A stretch of 64,000 bases of DNA from Platanthera guangdongensis (lineage: Eukaryota; Streptophyta; Magnoliopsida; Asparagales; Orchidaceae). A model generated the notes under the pieces. That model saw only the letters and a list, made by a program, of their open reading frames with translations. It did not search any database and was not told the DNA's origin. Positions 10,130-22,859 of the stretch are shown piece after piece. Location of the stretch: assembly GCA_039583875.1 (NCBI GenBank), contig CM077162.1, forward strand, positions 69,734,324 through 69,798,323, written 5' to 3'. The translations under genes were made by a program, and so were the position numbers. Within the stretch, counting starts at the first letter, position 1. Each line of letters starts with the position of its first letter.

Positions 10130-12610
10130 ATGACCCGAGGACAACCCTCAGAGTCTGAAGATTTAGACTTCGACCCTGAGATCGAACGCTCTCTTGCGCG
10201 TATTCGATCTCATCGCCGAAATCCTTCTTTAGATCCCGAGGAATCTATCGGAGAACCCACTGTTGTAGTTATGGCCGCGCCTAACCTTCCCCCGGCGGCC
10301 GAGCGTACTATGTCTTATTACGCCCGGCCTAACCTGGATGATTCAGGGTCGAGTATTGTTCGCCCTGCGGTGGCCAATAATAATTTTGAAATAAAGTCAA
10401 GTGTCATTCAAATGGTCCAAAACGCCGTGCAGTTCGATGGACTGCCGGATGAGGACCCGAATGTCCACTTGTCCAATTTCTTGGAGATATGCGACACCTT
10501 CAAGATTAATGGCGTCACTGATGACGCCATTCGTTTGCGCTTATTTCCTTTTTCCCTTAAGTCCAAAGCCAAGGCGTGGTTGATTGCCCTCCCGCGAGGA
10601 TGTATCACCACGTGGGCTGAGTTGACGGAACGGTTCCTAACGAAGTACTTTCCGCCCGCCAAAACTGCAAAGTTGCGGGCGGACATTTCTTCGTTTGTGC
10701 AGAACGATCCTGAGTCTCTATACGAGACTTGGGAACGGTTTAAGGAATTCCTCCGCCGTTGCCCGCACCACGCGCTGCCAACGTGGTTGCAAGTTCAAAT
10801 TTTTTATAATGGGCTGAATTTTCAGACGCGTCAAATGATTGACGCGGCTGCCGGGGGTACGCTTAACAACAAAACCCCCGAGGCCGCCCAGGCTTTATTC
10901 GAAGAGATGGCTATGAACGCCTATCAATGGAACGTCCCGCGGGGACGGCCAAAGCCGGCGGCTAGTCTTTTTGAAGTGGATGTCACTGCTCTCTTGACCC
11001 TTCAAGTTGAAAGGTTAACAAAGCAGGCGGCGGAGATGTCTGCTGCCTCCTCCACTCCGCCTTGTTTTATTCCCCCTAACGTCTGCGTAGCTGAAGAGTT
11101 CGTGGACTTCATGGGAAATTCGGGTCGTCCTCCCTTCAACCCCAACAACAACCCTTATAGTAATAACTATAATCTGGGTTGGAGGAATCACCCCAACTTC
11201 TCGTGGAGCAACCCGAATAATGCTCAACGTCCCCCTATTTCTTATGCGCCCGGATTTCTTCCTCCCCCTCCTCTTCCGAAACCCTCCCCGATGGAGGAAA
11301 ATTTTTCGAAGTATATTGCGTCCAACGAGTCAAATATCCGGAACATCACCGGATCGCTAAAAACACTCGAACAACAGGTTGGACAGCTGGCGAGGATGAT
11401 GTCCGAGCGCGCGCTCGGGGCACTGCCGGGAAACACGGAGCCCAATCCGCGGGAAAACGCCAACGCTATAACCCTCCGTAGCGGAAAGGAGGTGGTCGAT
11501 CCAAAACGGACCGACCCTCAGGTACATATTTCACCTCCGACCCCTCTTCCTCTTTCTTCGCTCACGCCGCCTTTACCTATTATAAAAGAAAAAATTATTT
11601 TAAACAAGGCTCTTCCGTATCCGCATAAGTTAGAAAATGAGCGTAAGGACGCGCAATATGAAAAATTTATTTTATTATTAAAACAAATTCACATTAATGT
11701 TCCTTTTTGCGAGGCTATCTCGCAAATGCCCAAATATGCGAAATTTTTAAAAGAACTACTTTCTAATAAACGTAAATTAGAGGATATTTCGCATGTATCT
11801 CTCAACGCTGTCTGCTCGGCGGCCCTTACTAATAAATTGCCAGCAAAACAAAACGACCCGGGACGGTTTTCCATCCCGTGCCTTTTTGGCGATATATTAG
11901 TAAAGTACGCCTTAGCTGATTTAGGGGCTAGCATTAATCTGATGTCGTTCTCGCTCTTTTCGCGTTTAGGTTTGGGTACTCCTAGTCCTACGAATATGCG
12001 CATCCAATTAGCGGATCGCTCGGTTAAGTTCCCTATCGGGGTAGTGGAGGACGTCCTTGTCCGAGTCGACAAGTTTACCTTCCCGGTAGACTTCGTCATC
12101 TTAGATATCGAGGAGGACGCCGAGGTACCAATAATACTCGGTCGCCCTTTTCTCGCCACCTCCCGCGCACTAATAGATGTTAGTAATGGTAGCCTTCTCC
12201 TCCGAGTAGGCGATGACCAAGTTACTTTCTCTATTAATCCCTCGATGGACAATTTGTCATCAAGCGACGATTTCTGCTATTCTTTAGATACCTTTTTCGG
12301 AGATCGTTCTTCTCCCATTTTCGAGTCCGTATTTTTAAATGACGATATTTATGCGCTCGAAAACTTTAACTGCGATGAGGATACGTCTATAGACTTGCCT
12401 TTCGAACCAATTGGTAAGAAAGACATAGGAATTAAAACCTCCCTAGAAGAACCGCCCATCCTAGACCTCAAACCCTTACCCGCCTCGCTCAAGTACGCTT
12501 TTTTGGGAAAAGGTGATACGCTCCCCGTTATCATTTCTTCGGACTTGAGTGATTCGGAGACTTCCGATCTATTGGAAGTTTTATTTAGACATCGCCACGC
12601 AATTGCGTGA
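10130..12610 (+). pseudogene. Element A gag and protease
   Basis: The frame begins at ATG 10130 (MTRGQPSESEDLDFDPEIER). Residues about 90-260 form an Athila-type gag domain (FDGLPDEDPNVHLSNFLEIC, then WAELTERFLTKYFPP). A proline/asparagine-rich linker follows, then a retropepsin-like protease near residues 585-700, with LADLGASINLMS in place of the usual DTGAS and IILGRPFLATSRA as the flap-side motif. I see no CCHC zinc knuckle. The frame stops at TGA 12608-12610, where related elements carry a conserved Trp just before the RT region. The same frame stays open after the stop into RT, so this looks like a TGG-to-TGA nonsense change in a gag-pol polyprotein. Confidence in gag and protease is high. 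Confidence 0.9.
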
Positions 12611-13928
12611 CAAATCTCTGACTTAAAGGGGATTAGCCCCTCCTTTTGCACCCATAAGATTTTCCTTAACGATAATTGCCGCAAAACGATTCAGCCGCAA
12701 CGTCGTCTTAACCCAAACATGAAAGACGTCGTTAAAGCCGAAATCATTAAGTTATTAGATGCGGGGATTATCTACCCTATTTCGGACAGTGCATGGGTTA
12801 GTCCCGTGCATGTCGTGCCCAAGAAGGGCGGTCTTACCGTAGTGGCGAATGAGCATAACGAGCTTGTCCCAACTCGTACTGTTACGGGTTGGCGAGTGTG
12901 CATCGACTATAGGAAACTTAATGACGCCACCCGCAAGGACCATTTCCCTCTGCCATTTCTAGACCAGATTTTAGAGCGTTTATCCGGTCATCCGTATTAT
13001 TGTTTTCTTGATGGTTTATCGGGGTTTTTCCAAATCCCCATTTCCCCCGATGATCAAGAGAAAACAACTTTTACTTGCCCGTTTGGCACCTTCGCCTATC
13101 GAAGAATGCCATTTGGACTCTGCAACGCGCCAGCTACATTCCAAAGATGTATGCTAGCGATCTTTGGCGAGCTAGTAGAAGACATTATGGAAGTCTTTAT
13201 GGATGACTTCTCTGTTTTCAGACGCTCTTTTCCCGATTGCCTTCACAATTTAGATCGTGTCCTTCAACGGTGCGAGGACACAAGCCTTGTTTTAAATTGG
13301 GAAAAATGCAACTTTATGGTTCGAGGAGGTTTGGTCCTCAGCCATATGATTTCGTCTAAGGGGATAGAGGTGGATAAGGCCAAGATAGAAATTATAGAAA
13401 AACTTCCGCATCCAACAAACGTAAAATCTATTAGGAGTTTCTTAGGCCATGCGGGCTTTTATCTACGCTTCATTCAAGACTTTTCAAAAATAACAAAGCC
13501 GCTAACTCACCTCTTGGAAAAGGAATCACGTTTCATCTTTAGTAGCGAATGCGAGTCCGCCTTTAATTTGATAAAACAAAAACTTATCTCTTCACCAATT
13601 TTAGTGGCCCCTAATTGGTCCCTTCCGTTCGAAATAATGTGCGACGCTAGTGATATTGCCTTAGGTGCCGGTTCTTGGCCAACGCGTAGAAAAACATTTT
13701 CATCCTATTTATTACGCTAGCAAGACGCTCACTTCCGCACAAGTAAATTACACAACAACGGAAAAGGAACTCTTAGCCGTCGTTTTCGCTTTCGATAAGT
13801 TTCGCTCGTATATAACGCTTTCTAAAGTTATCGTTTTTACCGATCACTCCGCGCTTAAATATTTATTAGCTAAAAATGATGCGAAAGCCCCGCCTTCTTC
13901 GATGGATTCTCCTCCTACAAGAATTTGA
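12611..13928 (+). pseudogene. Element A reverse transcriptase and RNase H (frameshifted)
   Basis: This continues the gag-pro frame after the TGA. RT motifs in order are LLDAGIIYPISDSAWVSPVH, WRVCIDYRKLNDATRKDHFP, FCNAP-type (GLCNAPATFQ), and a polymerase box VFMDDFSVF. RNase H follows (MCDASDIALGA, then TTEKELLAVVFAFDKFRSYI and FTDHSALKYLL). One extra base near 13666 shifts the frame inside RNase H, and one extra base near 13882 shifts it again. No full-length RT-RNase H can be made from this copy as read. Assignment as Ty3/gypsy RT is secure. Confidence 0.9.
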
Positions 13929-15387
13929 TTTGGAGATCCGAGATAAGCGGGGAGCGGAAAATCTAGCGGAGGACCACCTCTCCCGTTTAGAAAATCCGGG
14001 TGCGGAAGCGCTCGTCGAATCTGAAATAAATGACAGATTCCCCGAGGAACGCCTTCTTGCCATTAATAAATCTTCGTCATCTTCGCCTTGGTTCGCAGAT
14101 TTTGCAAATTTTTTAGTAGCGCGGGTCCTTCCAAAAGAATTTTCCAGTCATCAAAAGAAGAAATTCTTTTCTGACTTGAAAAATTTCTTTTGGGAGGACC
14201 CATTTCTTTTTCGTATCTGCGCGGACCAAGCGGTTCGACGATGCGTTGCGGGTGTGGAGTGCTTACAAATTCTTAAGCACTGCCACGAGGGTCCAGCCGG
14301 TGGGCATTATCAAGCCAACCGGACCGCTCGGAAGGCGCTAGAGGCGGGCTACTTTTGACCCACTCTCTTCAAAGACGCGCATAATTTTGTGCGCGCATGC
14401 GATAGCTGTCAACGGTCGGGTAACATCTCTCGTCGCGACGAGATGCCCCAAAACATGTTTTTAGAGTGCGAAGTCCTCGATTTGTGGGGCATAGATTTTG
14501 TTGGCCCCCTACCTCCGTCTTTCAAAAATATGTATATTTTAGTGGCGGTCGACTACGTATCGAGGTGGGCGGAAGCGCAAGCTCTCCCCACCAACGACGC
14601 GCAAGTCGTCGTTTCATTTCTTAAAAAATTATTTTCTCGCTTCGGCACGCCTCGCGCAATTGTTAGTGATAGGGGAACGCATTTCTGTAACGCTCTTATG
14701 GCTAAGACGTTAGCTAAATACGGAGTCACACACAAGCTTGCCACCCCCTACCACCCGCAAACAAGTGGCCAAGTCGAGGTAGTAAATCGAGAGATTAAGC
14801 GAATTTTAGAAAAAACCATTTCGCTAAATAGGAAAGATTGGTCTGTTAAACTCGACGATGCGTTGTGGGCGTATCGGACGGCATACAAAACCGCTATCGG
14901 ATGTACGCCGTTCCGGTTAGTCTACGACAAAGCGTGCCATTTACCCGTAGAATTAGAGCATCGCGCACTTTGGGCTTTAAAACTCTTAAACCTCGACTCC
15001 AACTTAGCCGCTCAGAATAGAAAACTGCAACTAAACGAGCTCGATGAATGGCGTGCGAACGCTTACGAGAGCAATAAATTCTATAAGGAGCACTCTAAGT
15101 TATATCACGATCGAAAAATCAAGTCCCAAAAATTATTTTCTCCGGGCGATCTTGTCCTTCTTTACAATTCACGTCTTAGGCTTTTTCCAGGTAAATTAAA
15201 ATCTAGATGGTCCGGTCCCTTCCTAGTTGAAGAAGTTTTTCCATATGGAACCGTACTCGTCTCCCACCCGGACAAAGGCTCTTTTAAAGTAAACGGTCAT
15301 CGGTTAAAGTCTTACATCGCGGGCGACCCAGTGATCGGTTTTAGCGAAACCATAACTTTCCTCCACCTAATAAACCCGCCAAAATAG
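13876..15387 (+). pseudogene. Element A RNase H end and integrase
   Basis: It begins in the third frame at [17 protein letters not shown], the RNase H end. The integrase zinc finger follows (H near [17 protein letters not shown]), interrupted by TGA at 14356-14358 where relatives have Trp (GYFWP). The catalytic core shows IDFVGPLP (first Asp), [11 protein letters not shown] (second Asp) and the VNREIKR (Glu) segment, giving a DDE triad. The C-terminal region has the [14 protein letters not shown] motif typical of this lineage and no chromodomain. It ends at TAG 15385. The two nonsense codons and two frameshifts together make this copy non-autonomous. Confidence 0.9.
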
Positions 15388-17170
15388 TCAAGCTACACGA
15401 CTATAAACAAAGCGCTCCTGGGAGGCACCCCTCGCTTATCTTTTTCGCCCTTTCCTCATTACCTTTGCTGCTTTTTCTAATAAACGCAGGGTTTCTGATC
15501 GTCCTTCCCCACCGCATTTCAGGGAAGCTTCTACCCCCTTCCCTTTCTTTTCTTTGTACATATTGTCTTTCCTTTCTGTTCCGCATACTTACGATACAAC
15601 ATTGGGGACAATGTTGGACTTAAGTATGAGGGTATTTTCGTGCTTTACTTTCTGCACTTCAATTTTTCTGCATTTCAAAAAAGAAAAATACCAAAAAATA
15701 CATATAACAACAAAACAAAAACAAAAAAATTAAAAAAACATCTTAAAAAAAAACAACAAAAAAAAAAATTTTAAATGAAAAAACAAAAATCCAAAAAATT
15801 TGTTTCTTGTTTTGTTCTCTTTCCCTTTTCCAAAAACTCAAAAAAAAAAAAAACAAATAAATATATTTAGTTTCACTTTGTAAATATTTCTTGTACTTCC
15901 TCTTCTCTCTCTCCCCCTTCCTCATTCTTGTACAAACCTTTTTCTTTTTTTTCCCTTATTTTTGTACATATTATGAAAATTCTCTTAAAAAACTAGAAAA
16001 AAAAAGATAATAGTTCAAAAAAACAAAATTTTCAAAAAATTGCGAAAAACAAAAATAAAAAAAAAGATAATAAATGAAAAACACAAAAAAAATGATAATA
16101 AAAACTATAAAAATCAAACAAAAAAATGTTTTGCAACAAATAAATTAAATATTCCATACTTAACTTTTCTGCTATCCAAAAATTCTGTTCTGAGTTTATT
16201 TATATGTGAATACTATTAATTCTCTGTTTACTACCCGTTTGTTAATTATTGATTGAAACATTTAAATAGCTGGGGTTAAGTTTTAAAGAATTCTTTATGC
16301 TTTGTTAAACTAACGAACTCGTTTTAGGCACTACTTCTAATTTTTCATTGATAGGAGCACGTATATTATGTTAGGAAATAACGACTATAGAATTCAATTA
16401 TACTTACTTTTAGCTTTCTGAAAAAAATTGGGACGTACAAATTATTAAGGTTGCTCTCAAAAATTTTTAGGATTACAATCTAGTTTTCCTTTCTCCCCTT
16501 ACTTTTCATGACCTACTTGGCATGAAAAATTTTATCCTTAAAAGATCTTATGTCAATGGGAACAAGATTTCGTTCCGTAAACATAGGCACCCAATAATTT
16601 TAAAAGATTATATAGGGAGTAAGAGGATAAAATTCATTACTCCTACAAATATACATTGGGTTAATTTTATTTTTATGAAGTTGAAAAACAAAAATCATAT
16701 TAGGAAAATAAGATTTCGTTTTCCTAATAATCCAAAAGAAAAAAAAACATGGAGGTTCGAGAAAAAATTACCTCACCTCAAATATCAAAACCCTCTTCAT
16801 AAACCACACTACCCCCTTAGCCAATTACACGATTCTAGAATTAATTCAAAAATCTTTTTGAGAGCATAATTAGTAAATTGTGTTATTTCCGGTAGCACTC
16901 GTATAAGCTAGAATTCTTATAATTCCAAACTATTTTCGTTAACCTAACCATTACAAATGTTGCCTTCTATTTGATTACATCAAGAAGTCTTTTGGCCAAA
17001 ACTTTTGCGCTATTTAAATCATCTACATAATTTTAGGACTTAACTCTTACACCCCGTATATTTATTTCGATCTCTCTTATAATTGATTAAGCGATAGCCA
17101 AAACTTAGAGTTTTTTTTATTCCTTATAGATTCACCTCAAACTTTTGCTCTGGAATAGCAAAAGCCTAAG
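15388..17170 (+). other. Element A post-pol region (env position), no recognisable env
   Basis: This is 1.8 kb, strongly AT-rich, with long A-rich runs at 15660-16140. Athila elements often carry an env-like ORF here, but I find none. One 115-codon frame (16522-16869) is basic and lacks a signal peptide or membrane segment; I give it little weight. A second polypurine-like tract lies at 15621-15637. Confidence 0.6.
15621..15637 (+). other. Duplicate (internal) polypurine tract of element A
   Basis: TAAGTATGAGGGTATTT differs by one base from the tract at the right LTR boundary (17167-17183). It follows GGGGACAATGTTGGACT, the phrase commonly seen just after pol in Athila-type elements. Confidence 0.6.
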
Positions 17171-17182
17171 TATGGGGGTATT
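17171..17182 (+). other. Polypurine tract of element A
   Basis: TATGGGGGTATT immediately precedes the TG that opens the right LTR. It is the expected plus-strand primer. Confidence 0.8.
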
Positions 17183-20100
17183 TGATGAACTGTAAATATG
17201 CGTATTTTTATGCACATTAATTTAGTCATTTTCATTTATTTTCGTCGTTTTTACTTATTTTTGTTCAATAAAATGTTCCTATTCTTGTAAATTTTCTCCT
17301 AACTTGTTTTATTTTATTTTGCAGAAAAATTCCAAAATCTGCCAAAATTTGGGAAGTACACGCCCGTGACACATGGGTCACGCCCGTGACCGAGCCGTGA
17401 CTGTGCATTTCCCGTGAAATCGGAAAATTTCTGAAGAAAAAGCTTGACACGCCTGGCGACACGCCCGTGTCACCCGACACGGGGCGTGACCCAAGCCCGT
17501 GTCCTCTCCTCTCGACGAATTCCGCTCGACGATCTTCGAGTGTCGACACCAACAGTCACGCCCAGTGTCACGCCCGTGACTGAGGGCGTGACCCAATTTC
17601 AGCTCAACGATTTCGACTCGACACTTTCCGCTCGACATTCGTCGAGTGTCGACCCCAACTGTCACGCCCATAGTCACGCCCGTGACATGGGGCGTGACCT
17701 TTCCAGCTGGCCCGACAAGATGCTGCCGAGGACATTTGACGCAACCCGCGCCCGGTTACTACCTCCCCGACACGCCCAGAGTCACGCCCGTGACATGGGG
17801 CGTGACTGCTGCGAACTCAGCCCGAAGTCAACTTTGCTGTCCAATCGCCGGCCGCCTTCATGAATAGTACTGTCACGCCCCCCCTACACGCCCGTGACCG
17901 AGGGCGTGTACTTAGAAATTTTTTTCTATAAATAGCCCAGTTCTGTAAGGTCCAAGGGTTCAGATTTTTGGGCCAAGTTAGTGTCTTTTTGTGGGCTGCA
18001 TCCGTGATTTTCAAGGCTATGTAAGGAGATTTCTCCCTTTTTTATTTTGTCTTTGGCTTTAGCCCTTGTATTAGCTTGTAATAGTTCCTAAAAATCAATA
18101 AAATGTTAGTTTTTTCTCTTCATACTTAGCTTTGGAATGAACACTTGTGCCCACTTTCCTTCTCATTTTTATCCTTGGTTTTATCTTTGTTCTTCATTTA
18201 GTTCTTCTTTTATGAAAAGTGTGTGTGTGTGTATGAGTGTAACATGCTTACTTTACATTTTTTACTTGTTTTCATGCTTAGGGATGATAGGTTTTCCTCT
18301 TTACATGCCTTTAATTTTTCTCAAGTTAGATTTGTTAGAAATTCATGAAATGATGAATTAGGTTTTTCTTTTTTCATGTCTTCTTTTAATTTCTTCAACA
18401 TCTTCACTCTTATGAGTGTGTAAAAGAGTTACTAAAGTTTCTTTTGTTTTTTTTACTTAGCTTTATTTTAGGATGAAAACTTTTTTTCTTCTTTCTCTTT
18501 TATTTCAACCTTTTTTAGCTCTTTTATGAAATCCTAGGAATGGAAATGTTGAAATTTTTATTTTCCAAAAACTTTGGTTTTTAATTTGTTTTAAAAAATT
18601 TTTGTCTTCTAAAATTGTAATTTCTTCTTTTTATGTGTTTTTGGCAAAACCTATGCTTGAAAAAGTAAAAGTTTTAATTTTTAGGTAACTTTGATTTTTC
18701 ATGTTGTGTATGTGTGAGTGTAGGTGTATAATTTTTAATGCTTTCTTCAAATTTTGTAGAGTGTGTGAGTGTAGGTGTTAGCGTTATTGCTTTCTTGAAT
18801 TTCTTATGAAGTGTGTGTGAGTGTAGGTGTATAACTTTTATGCTTTGATTTAAATTGTGTAGAGTGTGTGAGTGTAGGTGTATAATTTTATTGCTTCCTT
18901 GAATTTCATATGGAGTGTGTGTTTTGTGTGCATTTATTTTCCGCCTACTCGTTAAGAGTTAAATGGCGCATCGTTTTCATTTTCAGTCCTACTCGTTCGA
19001 GTAGGACTTGTAATTTTTCTTTCTTTATTTTTTTCCGCCTACTCACTTGAGTTAAATGGCCGGACTTTTTAGCCCTGTAATCGCATTTATTTTCTCCTAC
19101 TCATTTGAGTAGGACTCGCTTTCATTTCAGTCCTACTCGTTTGAGTAGGACTTGCAATTTTCAGCCTTTATTTACCGCCCCCACTCGTTTGAGTGGGACT
19201 CGCAAATTATGAATATGCAAATTTCTTTTATGTGTAACTTAGTTTCTTTTTAATTTATAATTTGGAGTGTGCGTGAGTTCTTATTTTAGTTAACTTTTTA
19301 GCTTTCTAAATTTTGTTATTTTTCTTGTGTCCCTTTCTTATAAACGTTCAGTGTTTAATTTCGAACTCGCGCCTCACTAAATTATAAGCCGTCCCCATAC
19401 CGATGTATGGCTAATCGCTATTAGCCTCGGCATCGAAGAGCATTGGGACATTTAAAATGATTTATAATAATTGAAGCTCTTTATTTTCATTTTAATTTAA
19501 GCACTTAGGGTTTACCCGGGTTTACGACGCGTAGGACCACATAATCGATGTGTGGGCCCTATTTCCGTAGTCCATATGCTAGCTAGCCGAGAGGCCGTGC
19601 ATATGGACCGATCACCCCTGGGTAAATAGAGTTGTGTGCACCCCCTCGAGAGAGGACAAGCGTAATTCTACCGGATTGGGTCCCCCACCCAATAGCGGGG
19701 TTCTTAGCGTAAAGCGGGCGTTAAGAGGAATCCTTCGTCGGACTAACGTTCGGTCGAATAGTCTTAACGTTTAGGTGAGCGATATCCCTATAGCTAGGTG
19801 AGCTCACATTTGTGGAACCTCCACGGCCAAGTTGCCTTATTATTAATTTGAAAACTAAGTCTTTTTATTATTAAAAATTGTTTTAGTCTTAATCCGATTC
19901 GATGCCGAGCGTTAACCCTTCATCGAATATTTTCTAAATCGTTTTTTCGCTCCTTTGCTTTTCCGTCTTTTATTAAGTAAAAAAAAATCCATCTTTCTTT
20001 CAGTAAAATAATAGTCCTCCCGGAGGAGTAAGAATAGTCAACGCGACCCCGAGAACAATACGACCTCGGTATTCCCCCGAATATCGAGTACTACTTGCGA

Positions 20101-20184
20101 TAGGTGCACTTGCCTACCCGAGCGAGCCCGCGGCGATCGACTCACCGAACCAACCACAGTAAGAGTCTGTTCGCGGGCACATCA
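17183..20184 (+). repeat. Element A right (3') LTR, 3002 bp
   Basis: It aligns end to end with 6970-9970, with scattered single-base differences, and ends in CACATCA. It has the same internal layout as the left copy: U3 dyad array, TATA at 17927, 52-bp repeats and hairpins. Confidence 0.95.
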
Positions 20185-20189
20185 GGATG
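20185..20189. other. Target-site duplication GGATG (right, element A)
   Basis: It matches 6965-6969 exactly. Confidence 0.95.
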
Positions 20190-21479
20190 GTCCAGGGAGC
20201 TTCGGCTCGGTGCTGATACATAAGGTTGCATGTGCATAAAGTAAAGGTGGTGGGTCTTCTGTATTGGAGTATAGATGCACCGACGCCAATACGTTGACTC
20301 GGCAAGTGGGGTTACCACTTTGCCAACAGAAGTCTGGTGCGCCAGCCGGTAGGAGTACGTAGGAGCTCCGCTTAGTGCACCAGCGTTGAGGCATACAATA
20401 GGTCTGACCGGTAGTGCTTTACTGGTTTAGAGGTTGGCGAGGCCCAACCCACCGCTTCCGTCTTCCACTACGGAGGTATCCTGGGATGTTCGGCTCCAGA
20501 AAGGGGGAACTAAAGGTCTGTGTGCACAGAGTCGGGTGGGTGAGTTGCTCTTTCATGATTGCATCATATCCCAGTTGCATATCATTGTATAATCATAGCA
20601 TAAAACCCCTGTCACCTATTGTATAAGTGGTATGGGACGCTTATACAATAGGCCCTACAAAATGACCCCGTGGTCTATAAGCTTGTGCGGACAAGTTTAT
20701 AAATTAAGGTTAAATTCTTTATATATATATTGTTGTTAATAACCGACACCCCAACGTATAAATTGGTATGAGACTCTTTATATAATGGGAGCCCTGTAGA
20801 AGATCCCTTGCTTATATGTTCCGTATAAGTTAAGGTTACTTTTCATACTTTACTTTACTGTCACATGTACTATAAAAATTGCTAGTATAGGTCCGCGACC
20901 ATCTGTTTCTTGATTACTCTCCACCTTCAAGTCCTCCCCTTTCTTCCTCTCCGCTCGGTCCCTAGGGTCCATGGGGGAAGAGGCGGGGGATGATAGGGCT
21001 TAGTCTTATAGACTAACGGTTTTCAAACCACATCATTTAGGGGATCGTGGAGCCCAGCATGGAGGAGCAGCCCCGCAGGTTGGCATGCTTGGAGATGGGG
21101 CAGTCTAGAACCGGAGTTCAGACGACGGGGACTGTGAGCCCCTGACCTTAGTAGTTTTTTATTTTGCTTCCGCTTGAGTGACTATGTAGTGAGGATTTGA
21201 TGTAGCGGGCTTAAGCCCTTATTTTCAGTACATTATATTTTGTGGACTCTCCCTTCGTGGAGATATATTTACTCTAATGTGATATTATTTTGGACATTTG
21301 ATTAGAGTTTTTACCTCACTTGTGTTTACTCTAATTTTGTTGCTTTTCTGTGATCGAATCGGCCGGCAGAATCGGTGATTTGCGGTAATGACCCTTCAGG
21401 GCGTGAAGGTGTCACCGCAAAGCGGCTGTTTTGGGCCTAAGACCCTGGTGTTGAAAAAAGAAAAAAAAGGGGTCTTACA
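20190..21479 (+). repeat. Element B 5' LTR, part 2 (after element A)
   Basis: It continues the alignment to the 30.3-31.6 kb LTR and ends GGGTCTTACA. It includes the CACCTATTGTATAAGTGGTA and AACGTATAAATTGGTATG segments and a GAAAAAAGAAAAAAAAGGGG tract near the end. Confidence 0.9.
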
Positions 21480-21481
21480 AG

Positions 21482-21493
21482 TGGTATCAGAGG
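21482..21493 (+). other. Primer-binding site, tRNA-iMet type (element B)
   Basis: TGGTATCAGAGG begins 2 nt after the LTR. Eleven of 12 bases match the complement of the plant tRNA-iMet 3' end. Confidence 0.8.
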
Positions 21494-21651
21494 CAAACAT
21501 CGATCGAAAAGTAACAGTCCACAACCCCTGGGTCACCCCCGCGCGAGTTTAGTTTGGGGACAAACTATGCAGCGGAAATAGTGGTGTGCCCATATGAGGG
21601 ATCACATGGAAATTGTCCACTTTTATTAGGTATTGAGTCGATTACCCACTA

Positions 21652-22674
21652 ATGGAGTTTGTTTTGCAGCCCCCAACTCAGCCCACTCCACAAGGTGGAG
21701 CTCTGCAGACTCCGGACGTTGCACCACCTCCCCCGGTCCCCACTCCATTTCTATAGTCGGAGATGGGACAGACTCTGACAGCCATCTTGGAAGCATTTAG
21801 GCCCCAACAGGTTCCGGCTCCGCAGCCAAACCCGGGGGCCAACTGGCTGAGCATTTTCCGAGGACTTGCTCCCCCATCCTACTTGGGCACTAAGTCGGCC
21901 GTTCGGATAGAGGAGTGGCTAGATATTATGTACGAGATGCTGACCGGGATACGGTGCCCTTGCGAGGAGAGGGTGACCTTGGTGATCTCTTGCCTGGAGT
22001 CGCATGCAAAGAGATGGTGGAAGACCTCGCTGGACACGACATTTGCGGACAGGGAAGTAGCAGAGATTTCTTGGGAGGATTTCAGGGATGCGCTGTTGGA
22101 ACACTTTGTTCTACAGTCGGCCAGGGACGAGCTGGAGGATAGATTTTTGCAGTTGAGACAGGGTAACAAGATGGTGGTGGAGTACCACCGAGATTTCAAC
22201 CATCTAGCCCGGTTTGCAGACTCTTACCAGTTAGACGAGGCAGGATATACCAAAAGGTTCTACAAGGGCCTGTGAGAGGAGCTGAGGGAGACTCTATTGT
22301 TTGTATCCGACGAACCCATTTCCCGGTTACTAGAGATGAGAAAAAGGATAGAGGCTGATTGGCAAGCTACTCGTAGACGGAAACGACCGACGGAGGATCA
22401 GGGTCGAGGAGCAAGGAATGATCAGAGACGAGCCCGTATCACGGAAGGGAGGAGGGTCGAGGACCCGCGTCGTCAGGAGGCAAGACAGGAGACAAGGGAG
22501 CCAGTGGTGGTGGCTCCACCACCTCTTCAGACACGGGAGGGACAGAGACCCGGGGGAATGACATATACCCCGCCAGAATGCTTCAATTGCCATCAAGTGT
22601 GGCACATCAGGAGGAACTGCCCCATGAGGGGGGCACCCCCACCAGCACCACCGACTGCCCACCTAGCGTAATAT
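21652..22674 (+). pseudogene. Element B gag with zinc knuckle (stops)
   Basis: The ATG at 21652 (MEFVLQPPTQPTPQGG) is in frame with the longer open stretch from 21763, interrupted by TAG at 21754. The gag domain includes WLDIMYEMLTGIRCP, RWWKTSLD and WEDFRDALLEHFV. TGA at 22273 (probably from CGA, Arg) splits it. Downstream is a basic RRRKRPTEDQGRG region and a CX2CX4HX4C knuckle (CFNCHQVWHIRRNC), then a stop at 22672. This layout is that of a chromovirus gag. The frame changes between here and the protease. Confidence 0.85.
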
Positions 22675-22859
22675 TTTGGAGGCCGAGGTTGTGGCCGAGG
22701 ATGTGGATACCCGGTAGGGGATCATTGACAAAAAGAGAGCAGGTGTATGATTTAGACCTGGCGCAGCCTCGGAACCCAGAGCAGGTCATAGCAGGTACGC
22801 CAAGATGTTTAATTGTTTAAATAGAGTCCCCTTTCTCTACTGTCAAATTTGTAGAACTG

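Larger units (their letters stand above)
6970..20184 (+). mobile_element. Element A: Athila-like Ty3/gypsy retrotransposon, full length
   Basis: This is a 13.2-kb element with LTRs of 3001 and 3002 bp, a tRNA-Asp primer site, a gag-protease-RT-RNase H-integrase frame, a 1.8-kb AT-rich post-pol region, a polypurine tract and a GGATG duplication. The two LTRs differ at only about one base per hundred in the stretches I compared, so the insertion is fairly recent. It sits inside the 5' LTR of element B in the same orientation. Two TGG-to-TGA-type stops and two single-base insertions break pol. Confidence 0.95.

Noticed and set aside
16522..16869. 115-codon ORF as an env gene of element A
   Set aside because: Basic, AT-rich, no signal peptide, membrane helix or known motif. 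Consistent with chance in biased DNA.
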